NCBI GenBank assembly: GCA_963830885.1
Contig: CAWHOA010000023.1
Span: forward strand, 62,001 to 126,000
Length of the DNA: 64,000 nucleotides
DNA from: JAIBJN01 sp963830885
GTDB taxonomy: Bacteria > Actinomycetota > Thermoleophilia > Gaiellales > Gaiellaceae
Reading direction: 5' to 3'
The stretch's first letter is position 1. Every line of letters begins with the position of its first letter. This document shows, in pieces, positions 47,449 through 55,338 of the stretch. The notes below the pieces were generated by a model that was given only the letters and a program-made list of their open reading frames with translations, was not told where the DNA came from and did no database searches. The position numbers and the translations under genes were made by a program.

Positions 47449-49407
47449 ATGCGTACGACCCTGAAGAAAGGCAGAACGCGGCCGGCGAACGGGAACGGCG
47501 CCTACCCGCCGGGGCCGCTGCCCCTCCTCGACGGGCCGCCGCCCGAGCCGCAGGTCGAGGCCGCGCCGCCACCGCCGCCGCCTCCGACCGGGCCGGCGTC
47601 GAAGCGCTCGTTCTACCGCTCCCGGCGGAACCCGCTCAAGCTCCTCGTCAAAGGCGTCGTCTGGCTGGTGGCGCTCGTCCTCGTCGCGGCGGGCGGGCTC
47701 GCCGGCGGCGTCAAGCTCTACTTCGACCACAGCGTCTCCGCGATCAACGCGACCTCTCCCGAGGTGCGGGCGGCCGTCGAGGAGCTCGCCGAGGCAGGCG
47801 GCGCGGACAAGCCGGCGGTGGCCATCGTGATCGGCTACGACATGCGCGCCGGCGACCCCTCGGCCGGCTCCCGCTCCGACACGATCATGCTCGTGCGCGT
47901 CGATCCGAAGAAGGACGCGATCACGATGCTGTCCTTCCCGCGCGACCTCGTCGTGTCGCACCCCGGCTGCGAGGGCCACCCCTCGTGGACGGGCCGCATC
48001 AACGAGGCCTACGCGTACTGCGGCCCGCGAGGCTCGCTGACGACCGTGAAGGAGCTGACCGGGATCCCGATCAACTACATGATCACGGTCAACTTCCGCG
48101 CCTTCCGGAACATCGTCGACCGCCTCGACGGCGTCTACATGGACGTCGACCGCCGGTACTTCAACGACAACTCGACCGGCGGCGACTCGTACGCGGCCAT
48201 CGACCTGAAGCCCGGCTACCAGCACCTCAACGGCCGCGACGCGCTCGACTTCGTCCGCTTCCGGCACACGGACTCCGACCTCTACCGCGTCGTCCGCCAG
48301 CAGGAGTTCGTGAAGGCGCTCAAGCAGCGCGTCTCGAGCACCTGGGACATCTTCGAGCTTCCCGGGATCGTCAAGACCGTGACCGAGAACATCGAGGTGG
48401 CGAAGGGCGGCGGCAAGCCGATCAGCTCCGGCGAGGTGCTCGACTACGCGAGGACGCTGTACGGCCTCCCGGCCGGGAACTTCCAGCAGGTGCCGCTGGA
48501 GGGCGTCGCCGGCTACAACGAGCTCGAGATCTCCACGACGTCGCTCTCGGAGGCGGTCAGGCGCTTCCTCAACCCAGACGTAAAGGCCTCCGAGCGTGCG
48601 ATCTCCGTGGCCACCGGCCAAAAGCCGCAGGGCGAGACGGCGCCGCCGGCGTCGCAGGTCAGCCTCGAGGTTCAGAACGGGAACGGCGAGGCCGGCGCGG
48701 CCGACGAGGCGGCCGTCCTCCTCCAGGAGGTCGGCTACCCGACCGAGAACGGCGGCAACGCTCCCAACTTCAACTACTTCCGCACCCGCGTGCTCTACGA
48801 CCCGGAGGTGGCCAAGTCCCAGGCCGCCGCGCAGGAGGTGGCCGAGCTCTTCGGCGACGCCGAGGTGCAGGAGGCGCCGCCGGGGCTGCCGCTCTCGACG
48901 ATGCTGCGCGTGATCGTCGGCAAGACGTTCCAGGGGACGCTCGGGCCGGCGCCGGCGGACGACACGCCCGAGCGGCAGCGTCCCGAAGTCACCGCAGACC
49001 AGACGCTCACGCCTGCGCTCCGCCGCTACAAAGACCGCGTGGACTTCCCGGTGATGGTCCCGACCATGATCGAGGACGGTTCCTCGATCCACGACGACGA
49101 GGGCATCCGCTTCTACCGCATCGATGGCAACAAGGCGATCCGGCTCACCTACACGAACGGCGCCAACGAGTACTGGGGCATCCAGCAGACCGGCTGGGAC
49201 GAGCCGCCGATCCTGAGCGAGCCGACGCTGGAGCGCACGATCGGCGGGCGCACCTACAAGCTCTTCTTCAGCGGCGCGAAGCTCCACATCGTCGCGTTCG
49301 AGCAGGATGGCGGCGTCTACTGGGTCGTGAACACGCTCCAGAACAAGCTCTCGAACGAGACGATGCTCGCCATCGCCAAGGGCCTGAGGCCCCTGGCGGG
49401 CTCGTAG
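47449..49407 (+). CDS. LCP (LytR-CpsA-Psr) family protein with LytR_C domain
   Basis: This protein has 652 residues. A basic, proline-rich cytoplasmic N-terminus leads to one membrane helix (LVKGVVWLVALVLVAAGGLA, about residues 64-83). The LCP domain (about 120-310) shows GSRSDTIMLVRVDPKKDAITMLSFPRDLVV and FVRFRHTDSDLYRVVRQQEF, which hold the Asp and Arg residues that bind polyprenyl pyrophosphate. A LytR_C domain follows (VSLEVQNGNGEAGAADEAA, from about 404) and then 140 unassigned residues. LCP proteins attach lipid-linked glycans to peptidoglycan, consistent with the WecA-like and sugar-nucleotide genes in this window. Confidence 0.93.
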   Translation: MRTTLKKGRTRPANGNGAYPPGPLPLLDGPPPEPQVEAAPPPPPPPTGPASKRSFYRSRRNPLKLLVKGVVWLVALVLVAAGGLAGGVKLYFDHSVSAINATSPEVRAAVEELAEAGGADKPAVAIVIGYDMRAGDPSAGSRSDTIMLVRVDPKKDAITMLSFPRDLVVSHPGCEGHPSWTGRINEAYAYCGPRGSLTTVKELTGIPINYMITVNFRAFRNIVDRLDGVYMDVDRRYFNDNSTGGDSYAAIDLKPGYQHLNGRDALDFVRFRHTDSDLYRVVRQQEFVKALKQRVSSTWDIFELPGIVKTVTENIEVAKGGGKPISSGEVLDYARTLYGLPAGNFQQVPLEGVAGYNELEISTTSLSEAVRRFLNPDVKASERAISVATGQKPQGETAPPASQVSLEVQNGNGEAGAADEAAVLLQEVGYPTENGGNAPNFNYFRTRVLYDPEVAKSQAAAQEVAELFGDAEVQEAPPGLPLSTMLRVIVGKTFQGTLGPAPADDTPERQRPEVTADQTLTPALRRYKDRVDFPVMVPTMIEDGSSIHDDEGIRFYRIDGNKAIRLTYTNGANEYWGIQQTGWDEPPILSEPTLERTIGGRTYKLFFSGAKLHIVAFEQDGGVYWVVNTLQNKLSNETMLAIAKGLRPLAGS

Positions 49408-49415
49408 ACAGGGAC

Positions 49416-50129
49416 GTGGAGGCGATCATCCTGGCCGGCGGGAAGGCCGAGCGTCTCGGCGCGGCCTCCGAGGGGCGGCCGAAAGCGCTCGTCGGGGTGG
49501 CCGGGCGGCCGCTCGCCGCCTACCAGGTGGCGCAGCTCGCCCGAGCCGGCGTCGAGCGGGTGCTCGTGAGCTGCGCCGCGGGGCAGGAGGGCCTGTTCGA
49601 GTCCGAGCTCGCCGGCCTCGGCTCCGAGGTCGTCGCCGTGCCCGAGCCTGAGCCGCTCGGCCGCGGCGGCGGGCTCCGCCTGGCCGCGTCGGCGCGCCGG
49701 GAGGATGGCGACGTCTACGCGCTCAACGGCGACGAGCTCCTGGACGCCGACCTCGCCGCGCTCCTCGAGCGGCACCGCGCAACGGGCGTCGCCGCGACGC
49801 TCACGGTGACGCACCCGCGCTCGCCGTTCGGCGTCGTCGAGCTGGACGAGGACGACCGCGTCACGGGATTCGAGGAGTCGGGGCCCCTACCGCACTGGGT
49901 GAGCTGCGGCGTCTACGTGCTCGGCGACGAGGCGATTTCCGCCCTTCCCGAGCGCGGCGACCACGAGACGATGACGTTCCCCGACCTGGCCGCCCGTGGC
50001 CGCCTGGGCGCCTTCCGCCACGAGGGCGTCTGGCTCACCGTCAACACGCCCAAGGAGCTGCGCGCGGCCGACGAGTACCTTCGCGAGCGCCCGGACTGGC
50101 TTGACTCGCGCGCGGGGCCTGGGGTATGA
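49416..50129 (+). CDS. sugar nucleotidyltransferase (NTP_transferase family)
   Basis: This protein has 237 residues. The nucleotide-binding start VEAIILAGGKAERLGAASEGRPKALVGVAGRPLAAYQV contains the GGXXXRL...PKXL pattern, and YALNGDELLDADLAALLERH supplies the metal-binding Asp region. It makes NDP-sugars from sugar-1-phosphates; the closest relatives are mannose-1-phosphate guanylyltransferase- or glucose-1-phosphate-type enzymes. GTG at 49416 gives the family N-terminus. It overlaps the following cupin gene (GTATGA), which suggests the two work together. Confidence 0.85.
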   Translation: MEAIILAGGKAERLGAASEGRPKALVGVAGRPLAAYQVAQLARAGVERVLVSCAAGQEGLFESELAGLGSEVVAVPEPEPLGRGGGLRLAASARREDGDVYALNGDELLDADLAALLERHRATGVAATLTVTHPRSPFGVVELDEDDRVTGFEESGPLPHWVSCGVYVLGDEAISALPERGDHETMTFPDLAARGRLGAFRHEGVWLTVNTPKELRAADEYLRERPDWLDSRAGPGV

Positions 50130-50536
50130 CCGACGCCGTGAGCGACCTCACCCCGAACCTGCTCGACCTCGATCGCTTCGCCGTGCCCGTCGAGCGGGTC
50201 GAGAAACCGTGGGGCTACGAGCTCATCTACGCCACGACCGAGCGCTACCTCGGCAAGGTGCTCTTCATCCGGGCGGGCGAGCAGCTCAGCCTGCAGTTCC
50301 ACCGCCGCAAGGACGAGGTCATCTACGTCCACTCGGGCCGGATCGAGCTCGAGGTGGGGGAGCCCGGGCGGACGCCGGACGTCGAGGTGGTCGGCGCCGG
50401 GCGCGCCTTCCGCTTCGTTCCGGGAGTCGTCCACCGCTGGCGGGCGCTCGAGGACACGACCGTGCTCGAGGTCTCCACGCCCGAGCTGGACGACGTCGTG
50501 CGCCTCGAAGACCGCTACGGACGCGCCGAGACCTAG
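50126..50536 (+). CDS. cupin domain protein, mannose-6-phosphate isomerase C-terminal-like
   Basis: This protein has 136 residues and a single cupin. RVEKPWGYELIYATTERYLGKVLFIRAGEQLSLQFHRRKDEVIYVHSGRIELEVGE shows cupin motif 1 (QFHRRKDEVIYV, His and Glu ligands) and FVPGVVHRWRALEDTTVLEVSTPELDDVVRLEDRYGR shows motif 2. The pattern matches the isomerase half of type II phosphomannose isomerase/guanylyltransferase enzymes (ManC). Here nucleotidyltransferase and cupin are separate, adjacent genes that overlap by four bases. A role in GDP-mannose or related supply is inferred. Confidence 0.85.
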   Translation: MTDAVSDLTPNLLDLDRFAVPVERVEKPWGYELIYATTERYLGKVLFIRAGEQLSLQFHRRKDEVIYVHSGRIELEVGEPGRTPDVEVVGAGRAFRFVPGVVHRWRALEDTTVLEVSTPELDDVVRLEDRYGRAET

Positions 50537-50617
50537 AGCTCCTAACACAATGAGGAGCGGTGCCGCCTGGCCGCGCTGTGCACCCAGTCAGTGCGTCATC
50601 ATCACGTTAGGACCTCT
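50535..50617. repeat. palindromic intergenic element, copy G (internally deleted, 83 bp)
   Basis: Left end AGAGCTCCTAACACAATGAG, right end (reverse complement) AGAGGTCCTAACGTGATGAT. Its left 43 bases match the left arm of copy C (GAGGAGCGRTGCCGCCTGG) and its right 38 match the right arm (GCACCCAGTCRGYGSGTCAT); the central 80 or so bases of C, with the hairpin, are absent. The left end overlaps the cupin stop codon and the right end abuts the TAGACT ahead of ahcY. Confidence 0.85.
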
Positions 50618-50635
50618 TAGACTGTTCCGCGGCCC
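50618..50635 (+). promoter_or_regulatory. possible -10 element upstream of ahcY
   Basis: TAGACT at 50619-50624 lies 12 bases before the ahcY ATG, directly after palindromic copy G. No Shine-Dalgarno sequence or -35 hexamer is visible, so the assignment is tentative. Confidence 0.3.
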
Positions 50636-51907
50636 ATGAGCACGACCGCGCCCCGCCACGACGTCAAGGACCTTGCCCTCGCCCCGTCGGGCGTCACCCG
50701 CATCACATGGGCCGATGCGGAGATGCCGGTGCTCGCCGCCATCCGCGAGCGCTTCGAGCGCGAGCGCCCACTCGACGGCGTCCGCATCTCCGCGTGCCTC
50801 CACGTGACGACGGAGACGGCGAACCTCGCGCGCACGCTTGCCGCGGGCGGCGCCGACGTCGTCCTGTGCGCCTCGAACCCGCTCTCCACCCAGGACGACG
50901 TCGCGGCGGCGCTGGTGGAGGAGTACGGAATCTCGGTCTACGCCATTCGCGGCGAGGACAACGACACGTACTACTCGCACATCGAGGCCGCCGTCGACCA
51001 CCGCCCGCAGCTGACGATGGACGACGGCGCCGACGTGATCGGCGTGCTCCACAAGGAGCGCCGCGACCAGCTCTCCGAGATCATCGGCGGCACCGAGGAG
51101 ACGACCACGGGCGTCATCCGCCTGCGCGCTCTCGAGGCGCAGGGCGAGCTCGCTTTCCCCATCGTCGCGGTGAACGAGGCGCTGACGAAGCACCTCTTCG
51201 ACAACCGCTACGGCACCGGCCAGTCGACCATCGACGGGATCATCCGGGCCACCAACGTCCTTCTGGCCGGCCGGCGCTTCGTCGTCTGCGGCTACGGCTG
51301 GACCGGCCGCGGCGTCGCCATGCGCGCCCGCGGGATGGGCTCGCACGTCATCATCACCGAGGTCGACCCGGTGCGGGCGCTCGAGGCCCTCATGGACGGC
51401 TACGAGGTCATGCCGATCGAGCGGGCGGCCGAGGTCGGGGACATCTTCTGCACGGCGACGGGCGACAAGAACGTCATCTCCCGGGCCGCCATCGAGCGCC
51501 TGAAGGACGGCGCCATCCTCGCGAACACCGGCCACTTCAACGTCGAGATCGAGATCCCGGCGCTGCGCGAGCTGGCCGTGGCGACGCGCGAGGCGCGCCG
51601 GGAGGTGGAGGAGTTCGAGTTCGCCGACGGCCGGCGCGCCTACCTGATCGGCGAGGGCAGGCTCGTCAACCTCGCGGCCGCCGAGGGCCATCCCGCCGCC
51701 GTCATGGACATGAGCTTTGCGAACCAGGCCCTCTCGGCCGAGTTCGTCGTCTCCCACGCTGACGAGCTCGAGCCCCGCGTGTACGTCGTCCCCGAGGAGA
51801 TCGATCGTGAGATCGCACGCCTGAAGCTCGAGAGCATGGGCGTCGAGATCGACGCGCTCACCGAGGAGCAGGCCAAGTACCTGGCCTCGTGGGACGAGGG
51901 CACGTAG
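50636..51907 (+). CDS. ahcY: adenosylhomocysteinase
   Basis: This protein has 423 residues. It hydrolyses S-adenosylhomocysteine to adenosine and homocysteine, the product that MetH remethylates. Seen: ISACLHVTTETANLARTLAAGGADVVLCASNPLSTQDDVAAAL, NEALTKHLFDNRYGTGQSTIDGIIRATNVLLAGRRFVVCGYGWTGRGVAMRARGMG (NAD fold), and LKDGAILANTGHFNVEIEIPAL. The insertion seen in some SAHases is lacking, as in archaeal and many actinobacterial short forms. It is followed at once by a strong hairpin and mtnA. Confidence 0.96.
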   Translation: MSTTAPRHDVKDLALAPSGVTRITWADAEMPVLAAIRERFERERPLDGVRISACLHVTTETANLARTLAAGGADVVLCASNPLSTQDDVAAALVEEYGISVYAIRGEDNDTYYSHIEAAVDHRPQLTMDDGADVIGVLHKERRDQLSEIIGGTEETTTGVIRLRALEAQGELAFPIVAVNEALTKHLFDNRYGTGQSTIDGIIRATNVLLAGRRFVVCGYGWTGRGVAMRARGMGSHVIITEVDPVRALEALMDGYEVMPIERAAEVGDIFCTATGDKNVISRAAIERLKDGAILANTGHFNVEIEIPALRELAVATREARREVEEFEFADGRRAYLIGEGRLVNLAAAEGHPAAVMDMSFANQALSAEFVVSHADELEPRVYVVPEEIDREIARLKLESMGVEIDALTEEQAKYLASWDEGT

Positions 51908-51936
51908 CACTGGAAAATGCTGCGCATTTTCCGGTG
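51908..51936 (+). promoter_or_regulatory. 13-bp hairpin covering the mtnA start codon
   Basis: CACTGGAAAATGC (51908-51920), loop TGC, GCATTTTCCGGTG (51924-51936): a 13-pair stem with one T-G wobble. It starts right after the ahcY stop. The last three bases are the GTG proposed as the mtnA start, so folding of the mRNA would hide it. It may also slow read-through from ahcY. Confidence 0.6.
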
Positions 51937-52911
51937 ACCGATCTTCGGCCCCACGAGATCCTGAGGCTCGACGACCGAGCTGTCGTCGTGCTCGACCAGC
52001 GCCGGCTTCCCGCGGACATCGTCCATCTCGAATGCGGCTCGGCGTCGGAGGTTGCCGAGGCCATCCGCACGCTGGCCGTCCGGGGGGCGCCGGCGATCGG
52101 CATCGCCGCCGCGTACGGGTACGCGCTCGCGGCCGCGGGCGGGGAGGACCTCGACGAGGCCGCGGCTGTGCTGCTCTCCTCCCGGCCCACTGCGGTGAAC
52201 CTGCCCTGGGCGATTGCCGAGATGCGCGCGGGCGACCAGGACGCGGACGCGCTTGCCGCGCGGGCCCGCGCCCTCCACGAGGAGGAGGTGGAGCGCTGCC
52301 GCCGGATGGCCGAGCACGCCGCCGGCCTGCTCGAGCCCGGCACGCGCGCTCTCACGCATTGCAACGCAGGCGCGCTCGCCACGGGCGGAGTCGGCACCGC
52401 GCTCGGCGCGATCCGGGAGGGCTTCGAGCGCGGCCTCGTCACGCACGTGTTCGTCGACGAGACGCGGCCGCTCCTGCAGGGCGCGCGCCTCACGGCCTGG
52501 GAACTGGAGCGCGCCGGCGTCCCGCACAGCGTCCTCGCGGACTCGGCGGCCGGCTCCCTGATCGCCCGCGGCGAGGTGGACGCCGTCCTCACCGGAGCCG
52601 ACCGCATCGCCGCCAACGGCGACGCGGCGAACAAGATCGGGACGTACCCGCTGGCCGTGGTCGCAGCGCGGCACGGGATTCCGTTCTACGTCGTCGCACC
52701 GACCTCGACCGTCGACCTCGCCGCCGCGAGCGGCGCCGACATCCCCATCGAGGAACGCGACCCGGCGGAGGTGAGCGACCGCTTCGCGGCGCGCAATCCG
52801 GCCTTCGACGTGACTCCCGCCGAGCTGATCGCGGCGATCGTCACCGAGGAGGGCGTCCACCGCGCGCCGTTCGCCGAGTCGCTGGCCGGCCTGCACCAGG
52901 TGGCTCGATGA
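51934..52911 (+). CDS. mtnA: S-methyl-5-thioribose-1-phosphate isomerase
   Basis: This protein has 325 residues. It is the second step after methylthioadenosine cleavage in methionine salvage. Seen: SEVAEAIRTLAVRGAPAIGIAAAYGYALAA with the RGAPAIG substrate loop, TRALTHCNAGALATGGVGTALG (catalytic Cys in HCNAG, about residue 149), and LTGADRIAANGDAANKIGTYPLAVVA (catalytic Asp). GTG at 51934 gives a family-like start but lies in a hairpin; GTG at 51889 would add 15 residues and overlap ahcY. It overlaps the next gene by four bases (ATGA). Confidence 0.94.
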   Translation: MTDLRPHEILRLDDRAVVVLDQRRLPADIVHLECGSASEVAEAIRTLAVRGAPAIGIAAAYGYALAAAGGEDLDEAAAVLLSSRPTAVNLPWAIAEMRAGDQDADALAARARALHEEEVERCRRMAEHAAGLLEPGTRALTHCNAGALATGGVGTALGAIREGFERGLVTHVFVDETRPLLQGARLTAWELERAGVPHSVLADSAAGSLIARGEVDAVLTGADRIAANGDAANKIGTYPLAVVAARHGIPFYVVAPTSTVDLAAASGADIPIEERDPAEVSDRFAARNPAFDVTPAELIAAIVTEEGVHRAPFAESLAGLHQVAR

Positions 52912-53930
52912 AGGCGATGGTGATGGCGGCGGGGCTGGGCACGCGGCTCCGGCCGCTGACCGACTTCCTGCCGAAGCCGATGATGCCGGTCGCCAACCGC
53001 CCGGTCCTCCACCACCTCCTCAACCTCCTGCGCCGTCACGACGTCACCGAGGTCGGGATCAACCTGCACGCGTATCCGGAGATGATCCAGCGCTACTTCG
53101 GCGACGGCGCCGCGCTCGACATGTCCATCCGCTGGTCGGAGGAGCCGGAACTGCTCGGCACGGCCGGCGGGACGAAGAAGCTCCAGGACTACTGGGGCGA
53201 CGAGACGATCCTCATCACCTCGGGCGACGGCCTCCACGACGTCGACCTGACGGCGCTCCTCGGCCACCACCAGCGCACCGGCGCGCTGGCGACGCTGACC
53301 GTCAAGCCCGTGCCCGACCCGTCCTCCTACGGCGTCGTCATCCTCGACCGTGACACGCGCGTGCGCGGCTTCCAGGAGAAGCCGCGACGGGACGAGGCGC
53401 GCAGCGACCTCGCCAACTGCGGCATCTACGTGATCGAGCCCCAGCTCCTGGAGCGGATCCCGCCCGGGACGTTCTACGACTTCGGTGAGGACGTCTGGCC
53501 GAACCTGGTCGCCGCAGGCGAGGAGGTCTACGCCTACACGACGATGGCCTACTGGAACGACGTCGGCGACCTCGACGAGCTCCGCAACACGATCCTCGAC
53601 GCCGTGCTCGGCCACGTCCGCGTGGACATTCCGGGGGAGGAGATCGCGCCCGGCGTCTGGGCGGAGGACGGTTGCCGGATCGCCTCCGGCGCTCGGATCG
53701 ACGGACCGGTGGTTCTCGGCCCCAATGTCACCGTGGAGGAGGGGGCGCAGATCCGAGGCCCGGCCGCCATCGGGGCGGACTGCCACGTCGGCATCGACGC
53801 CGCGATCCGGCGCGCCGCGCTGCTTCCGGGCAGCGTCGTCCCGGACGAGGGGCTCGCCATCGCAGGGATCTTCGGCGACGCCTCCAAGCTCGCCGAGAGC
53901 ATCCTTCGCTACCCGTCGGCGCAGGGCTAG
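52908..53930 (+). CDS. sugar nucleotidyltransferase with left-handed beta-helix (GDP-mannose pyrophosphorylase-like)
   Basis: This protein has 340 residues. The N-terminal catalytic part begins AMVMAAGLGTRLRPLTDFLPKPMMPVANRPVLHHLLNLL (GXGTRLXPLT and PKPM motifs), with LITSGDGLHDVDLTALLGHH for metal binding and VRGFQEKPRRDE. The C-terminal hexapeptide-repeat region (ASGARIDGPVVLGPNVTVEEGAQIRGPAAIGADCHVG) is the beta-helix of this family. It supplies an activated hexose, perhaps GDP-mannose. It overlaps mtnA at the start and meets the ROK gene tail-to-tail at a shared CTAG. Confidence 0.9.
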   Translation: MKAMVMAAGLGTRLRPLTDFLPKPMMPVANRPVLHHLLNLLRRHDVTEVGINLHAYPEMIQRYFGDGAALDMSIRWSEEPELLGTAGGTKKLQDYWGDETILITSGDGLHDVDLTALLGHHQRTGALATLTVKPVPDPSSYGVVILDRDTRVRGFQEKPRRDEARSDLANCGIYVIEPQLLERIPPGTFYDFGEDVWPNLVAAGEEVYAYTTMAYWNDVGDLDELRNTILDAVLGHVRVDIPGEEIAPGVWAEDGCRIASGARIDGPVVLGPNVTVEEGAQIRGPAAIGADCHVGIDAAIRRAALLPGSVVPDEGLAIAGIFGDASKLAESILRYPSAQG

Positions 53931-55138
53931 CGGCTGCCGCCGCTCCCGAGCGGCGCGAGTCCCGCCGTCCGTAGCCGCTCGGTGTCGGCGATGACGAGGG
54001 CGAGCGCGCCGAGGACCTCCGCACGCTCGCCGAGGACTGCCGCCTTGACCTCGACCGACGCCGCGGCGCCGGGTAGCGCGTAGCGGTCGATCGCCTCGCG
54101 GATGCCCTCGAGGAGCGGTGGGCCGGCGGCGCTGAGGTCGCCGCCGACGATGATCGCCGCCGGGTTCAGGTAGTTGCAGAGGTCGGCGACGGCCCGTCCG
54201 ACCGCCCGTCCCGCGTCGTTGACGACGCGCCTCGCCGGGAGGTCGCCGTCGGCGACGAGCTCCAGCAGGCCGTGGAGCGTGAGATCGGCGCCGTGCGTGG
54301 GACGTAGGAGGGAGAGGAGCGGGCCGGTGGCCGCCACCGTCTCCAGGCAGCCGCGGCTTCCGCAGCGGCACACTGCGCCGTCCGCCCGGATCTGGATGTG
54401 TCCGAGCTCGCCGGCCGTGCCCGAGGCGCCGTGGTAGAGGCGGCCGCCGAGCACGAGCCCGGCGCCGATGCCGGCTGAGATCATCACGTAGACGACGTCG
54501 GCGAAGCCTCTCCCGGCGCCGAACGAGACCTCGGCCAGCGCCCCCAGGTTGGCGTCGTTGTCGAGCTCGACGGGGATCTCGAGCCGGCGCGAGAGCTCCT
54601 CTCCGGCCTGGATGCCGGCCCAGCCGGGAAGGACGGTCGAGCCGAGCACGCCCTTGTGCCTGTCGATCGGCGCCGCCAGCGCCATCCCCGCCCCGATGAC
54701 GCGGGAGCGGTCGACGCCGGCGTCGGCCAGGACGTCCATCACGAGCTCGGCCGCGGTGTCCAGCGACTCCTCCGGCGCGTCGTCCACGTCCAGCTCGAGG
54801 AAGCGCTCCTCGAGGACGGTCGACGCGAGGTCGGCGACCGCGACCCGCACGTGGCGGTGGCCGAAGTCGATCCCGAGCGCGGAGCCGGCGGCCGCATCCA
54901 GCCGCAGGAGGACCGGGGGGCGGCCGCGGCCGGCCGGCTGCGGCCGGTCGTTCGCCTGCTCGACGATCAACCCGCGGTCTTGCAGGTCGGCCACGAGCGA
55001 GGCGACGGTCGTCCGCGAGAGGCCGGTGGTCCGCGCGAGATCGCTCCGGCTCGCGGTCCCGGCCAGCCGCAGTGCGTCGACGACCCGGAGGCGGTTGAGC
55101 TCCCGGGTCGTTCCGAACGATTCAAGCTCGACCGTCAT
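53927..55138 (-). CDS. ROK family transcriptional regulator (XylR/NagC-like)
   Basis: This protein has 403 residues. An N-terminal winged helix-turn-helix (NRLRVVDALRLAGTASRSDLARTTGLSRTTVASLVADLQDRGLI, residues about 14-57) is joined to a ROK sugar-kinase-like domain: GIDFGHRHVRVAVADL, GAGMALAAPIDRHKG and the ROK zinc signature ELGHIQIRADGAVCRCGSRGCLE, with CXCGXXGCXE. Such repressors release DNA when a sugar binds. It is divergent from the xylose-type transport operon that starts at 55339, so this operon is the obvious target. Confidence 0.92.
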   Translation of the reverse strand: MTVELESFGTTRELNRLRVVDALRLAGTASRSDLARTTGLSRTTVASLVADLQDRGLIVEQANDRPQPAGRGRPPVLLRLDAAAGSALGIDFGHRHVRVAVADLASTVLEERFLELDVDDAPEESLDTAAELVMDVLADAGVDRSRVIGAGMALAAPIDRHKGVLGSTVLPGWAGIQAGEELSRRLEIPVELDNDANLGALAEVSFGAGRGFADVVYVMISAGIGAGLVLGGRLYHGASGTAGELGHIQIRADGAVCRCGSRGCLETVAATGPLLSLLRPTHGADLTLHGLLELVADGDLPARRVVNDAGRAVGRAVADLCNYLNPAAIIVGGDLSAAGPPLLEGIREAIDRYALPGAAASVEVKAAVLGERAEVLGALALVIADTERLRTAGLAPLGSGGSR

Positions 55139-55185
55139 CGTCTTCGCTTCCGGGACACTTTTGCAGGTCTCAGGCCGAAATTCAC

Positions 55186-55199
55186 CCCGACCGGTCGGG
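55186..55199. promoter_or_regulatory. perfect 14-bp palindrome, candidate ROK operator
   Basis: CCCGACCGGTCGGG is a perfect palindrome in the 200-base gap between the ROK gene and the sugar-binding protein gene. The rest of the gap is distinctly A/T-richer than its surroundings (AAAAACGATC, GAAATAAGAAAG), as expected of a promoter region. The palindrome would suit a dimeric repressor, but ROK operators elsewhere are usually AT-rich, so the assignment is tentative. Confidence 0.4.
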
Positions 55200-55338
55200 A
55201 AAAACGATCAAACGCCTGAAATAAGAAAGTGCCTTTCCCGAAACGACAGCATGCGTGGATCGTGCTTGAAACCGTCCGCTGTTGCCCATAAGCTGGCGCG
55301 GTGCAGGCGGTCGGGGTCAGCCAACCAGGAGGCAAGAC

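Noticed and set aside
50535..50617. Integron attC-like site (CTCCTAAC ... CGTTAGGA)
   Set aside because: The core sites deviate from RYYYAAC/GTTRRRY, other family members lack them entirely, and there is no integrase or cassette array.
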